Shown one piece after another: positions 63,159 to 64,000 of a DNA stretch of 64,000 nt (within the stretch, counting starts at the first letter, position 1; the number at the start of each line of letters is the position of its first letter). Position numbers and translations under genes: made by a program. Below the pieces are notes generated by a model. The model saw only the letters and a program-made list of their open reading frames with translations, was not told the origin of the DNA and made no database searches. This stretch comes from Nonomuraea cavernae (GTDB taxonomy: Bacteria > Actinomycetota > Actinomycetes > Streptosporangiales > Streptosporangiaceae): positions 478,893 to 542,892 of the forward strand of contig NZ_BMNH01000002.1 in the NCBI RefSeq assembly GCF_014646355.1, given 5' to 3'.

Positions 63159-63461
63159 CTCTTCTCCTCGTGAACTCAAGGGGGTCCGGCCCACGACGCG
63201 GAAGATCCGGCCGGCCGGGGTGGAGTACGCCCGGACGTTACGCCCACCTGACCACGATTGGAAGATCTTACTGAAAATTTCTGAAATCCAGCCGCGAAGT
63301 TTCAGAGAGGCATTGCAATGATCTGGTGCGTTGAGTACCTTCCGGGCAGCACTCCCGCAATGCCACCTCGTGGAGGCCACGGTGCTCCGGGCCTGGGGAC
63401 CGTCGACACCCGAGCCCGCCCATGGGGCGACACCACAGTCACACCCACAGGAAAGGGAGCC
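63159..63461. promoter_or_regulatory. Divergent control region of the maltose operon and amylase
   Basis: This 303-bp stretch has no gene. It holds the perfect palindrome CATTGCAATG at 63311-63320, a plausible LacI-family operator, and CTGAAA repeats: two direct near 63272-63286 and one inverted TTTCAG near 63300-63305. These lie between the divergent malE-type and amylase genes and could be the operators for both. Confidence 0.55.
63311..63320. promoter_or_regulatory. Candidate LacI operator
   Basis: CATTGCAATG is a perfect 10-bp palindrome with a central GC, a shape used by maltose-type LacI repressors in actinomycetes. It lies 153 bp upstream of the binding-protein start and 142 bp upstream of the amylase start. 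Confidence 0.45.
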
Positions 63462-63806
63462 ATGAAACCGTACAGAACCGGGATCAGCGCCCTGGTGACG
63501 CTGGGCGTCATCGCGGGGGCGGCCCTCGCCGGCGCCTCCACGGCCACGACGCGCTCCGCGCTCGCGGCCCCTCCGGGCGAGCGTTCGGTGATCGCCCACC
63601 TGTTCCAGTGGCGCTGGTCCGACATCGCCGCCGAGTGCGCGAACGTCCTCGGCCCCAAGGGGTACGGCGGGGTGCAGGTCTCGCCCCCGGCCGAGCACGT
63701 CGTGCTGCCGAGCGCCGGCTCCGGCGGCTACCCCTGGTGGCAGGACTACCAGCCGATCAGCTACCGGCTCGACAAGACCAGGCGCGGCACGCTGGCCGAG
63801 TTCAGC
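63462..63806 (+). pseudogene. Secreted alpha-amylase, interrupted after about 115 codons
   Basis: The frame begins with a Sec-type signal peptide (MKPYRTGISALVTLGVIAGA to about ALAA, residue 36) and continues as a GH13 alpha-amylase of the actinomycete type: VIAHLFQWRWSDIAAECANVLGPKGYGGVQVSPPAEH, then PWWQDYQPISYRLDKTRRGTLAEF. At about codon 115 amylase similarity stops and the sequence becomes element-like with a strong hairpin. All catalytic residues lie beyond the break. AAAGGGAGC precedes the ATG. The gene would have supplied maltodextrins to the adjacent ABC operon. The rest may follow beyond the right edge, after the inserted element. Confidence 0.8.
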
Positions 63807-63823
63807 GTGATCTGGCGTGGAAC

Positions 63824-63843
63824 CCCGGGCGTTCACGCCCGGG
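63824..63843. repeat. Subterminal hairpin of the element
   Basis: CCCGGGCG (63824-63831) and CGCCCGGG (63836-63843) form a perfect 8-bp stem with TTCA as loop, about 18 bp inside the presumed left border. Confidence 0.65.
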
Positions 63844-63964
63844 AGGAAACGACAGCGCGGGAGGGCCGCCAAGGCCCGAGCGGTGCGGTGACCGGGAGGC
63901 CGTGGAGCGGCTCAGCCCGGGCGTTCTTCGTTTCCTATCCCGGTGGCATGGGGTTGGCGATAAT

Positions 63965-64000
63965 GTGTTCGAGGTGAAGCTGGTGGTGCAGGTGAAGCTG
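63965..64000 (+). CDS. TnpB-like RNA-guided endonuclease, first codons only
   Basis: Only about 12 codons are in the window (MFEVKLVVQVKL from GTG 63965, or VKLVVQVKL from GTG 63974). The start resembles the beginning of actinobacterial TnpB/OrfB proteins, which continue with a PTPEQ-type segment. Its position at the end of the inserted DNA with a subterminal hairpin supports this. TnpB is an RNA-guided nuclease that helps such elements persist. The identification rests on very few residues. Confidence 0.45.
   Translation, partial: MFEVKLVVQVKL

Larger units (their letters stand above)
63807..64000 (+). mobile_element. Left end of an IS200/IS605-like TnpB element
   Basis: The 194 bp inserted into the amylase frame include a perfect subterminal hairpin, CCCGGGCG/CGCCCGGG with a four-base loop (63824-63843). 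They end in the start of a TnpB-like gene at 63965. No TnpA gene precedes it, as in TnpB-only (IS1341-type) elements. The exact left border, at about 63804-63810, is not certain, and the right end is outside the window. Confidence 0.6.

Noticed and set aside
1..64000. CRISPR arrays, rRNA or tRNA genes, integrase-type attachment sites
   Set aside because: No regularly spaced repeats, tRNA-like cloverleaf sequences or integrase genes were recognised by reading; a tRNAscan or attachment-site search could overturn this.

Overview
The window is high-GC DNA (flanks roughly 70% or more by eye) with strong GGAGG-type ribosome sites, frequent GTG starts, 1-4 base gene overlaps and actinobacterial gene families. 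It suggests a soil actinomycete, perhaps of the Streptosporangiales or Streptomyces type; the sequence alone does not fix the genus. No rRNA, tRNA or CRISPR array was found.

1-20230 looks like one regulon for oxalate, formate and glyoxylate. It holds the start of hydroxypyruvate isomerase, a SucCD-like CoA ligase, an OxlT-like carrier, an FCD-type GntR regulator, a TerC/membrane protein/Nramp-like operon, an ADP-forming acyl-CoA ligase, formyl-CoA transferase, a ThDP-dependent decarboxylase or lyase, a broken moeA, a PanE-like reductase, a split NAD-linked formate dehydrogenase and FdhD. Six promoters carry related copies of a palindromic operator (core ATACNGTAT) built from 7-bp units. The likely scheme is oxalate uptake, oxalyl-CoA, formyl-CoA, then formate oxidised to CO2 with NADH, with a glyoxylate branch through Hyi.

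20243-29540 is ordinary chromosome: a 1155-residue HEAT-type protein, an FAD monooxygenase, an aldo/keto reductase, CstA with a coupled small gene, and an SDR.

29541-48255 is a lower-GC defence island. A GHKL ATPase is divergent from a translationally coupled set: Z1 helicase, PD-(D/E)XK nuclease, second GHKL ATPase, unknown protein, and a probable DUF6339 protein. A UvrD-like helicase fused to a four-cysteine RecB-type nuclease, Vsr, two cytosine-C5 methyltransferases and a small RHH-like repressor with a perfect 20-bp palindrome follow. The right edge carries an ISAs1-like remnant and a phosphorothioate-DNA-type HNH endonuclease. This island is the best candidate for a little-described system.

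49174-64000 is catabolic chromosome: formamidase/acetamidase, carboxylesterase, BASS symporter, selenium-binding-protein/methanethiol-oxidase family protein with a His-rich membrane partner, GntR plus ACC deaminase, a decayed FetB-like gene, and a maltose-type ABC operon with alpha-glucosidase and LacI. The window ends in an alpha-amylase gene interrupted by the left end of a TnpB-type element.
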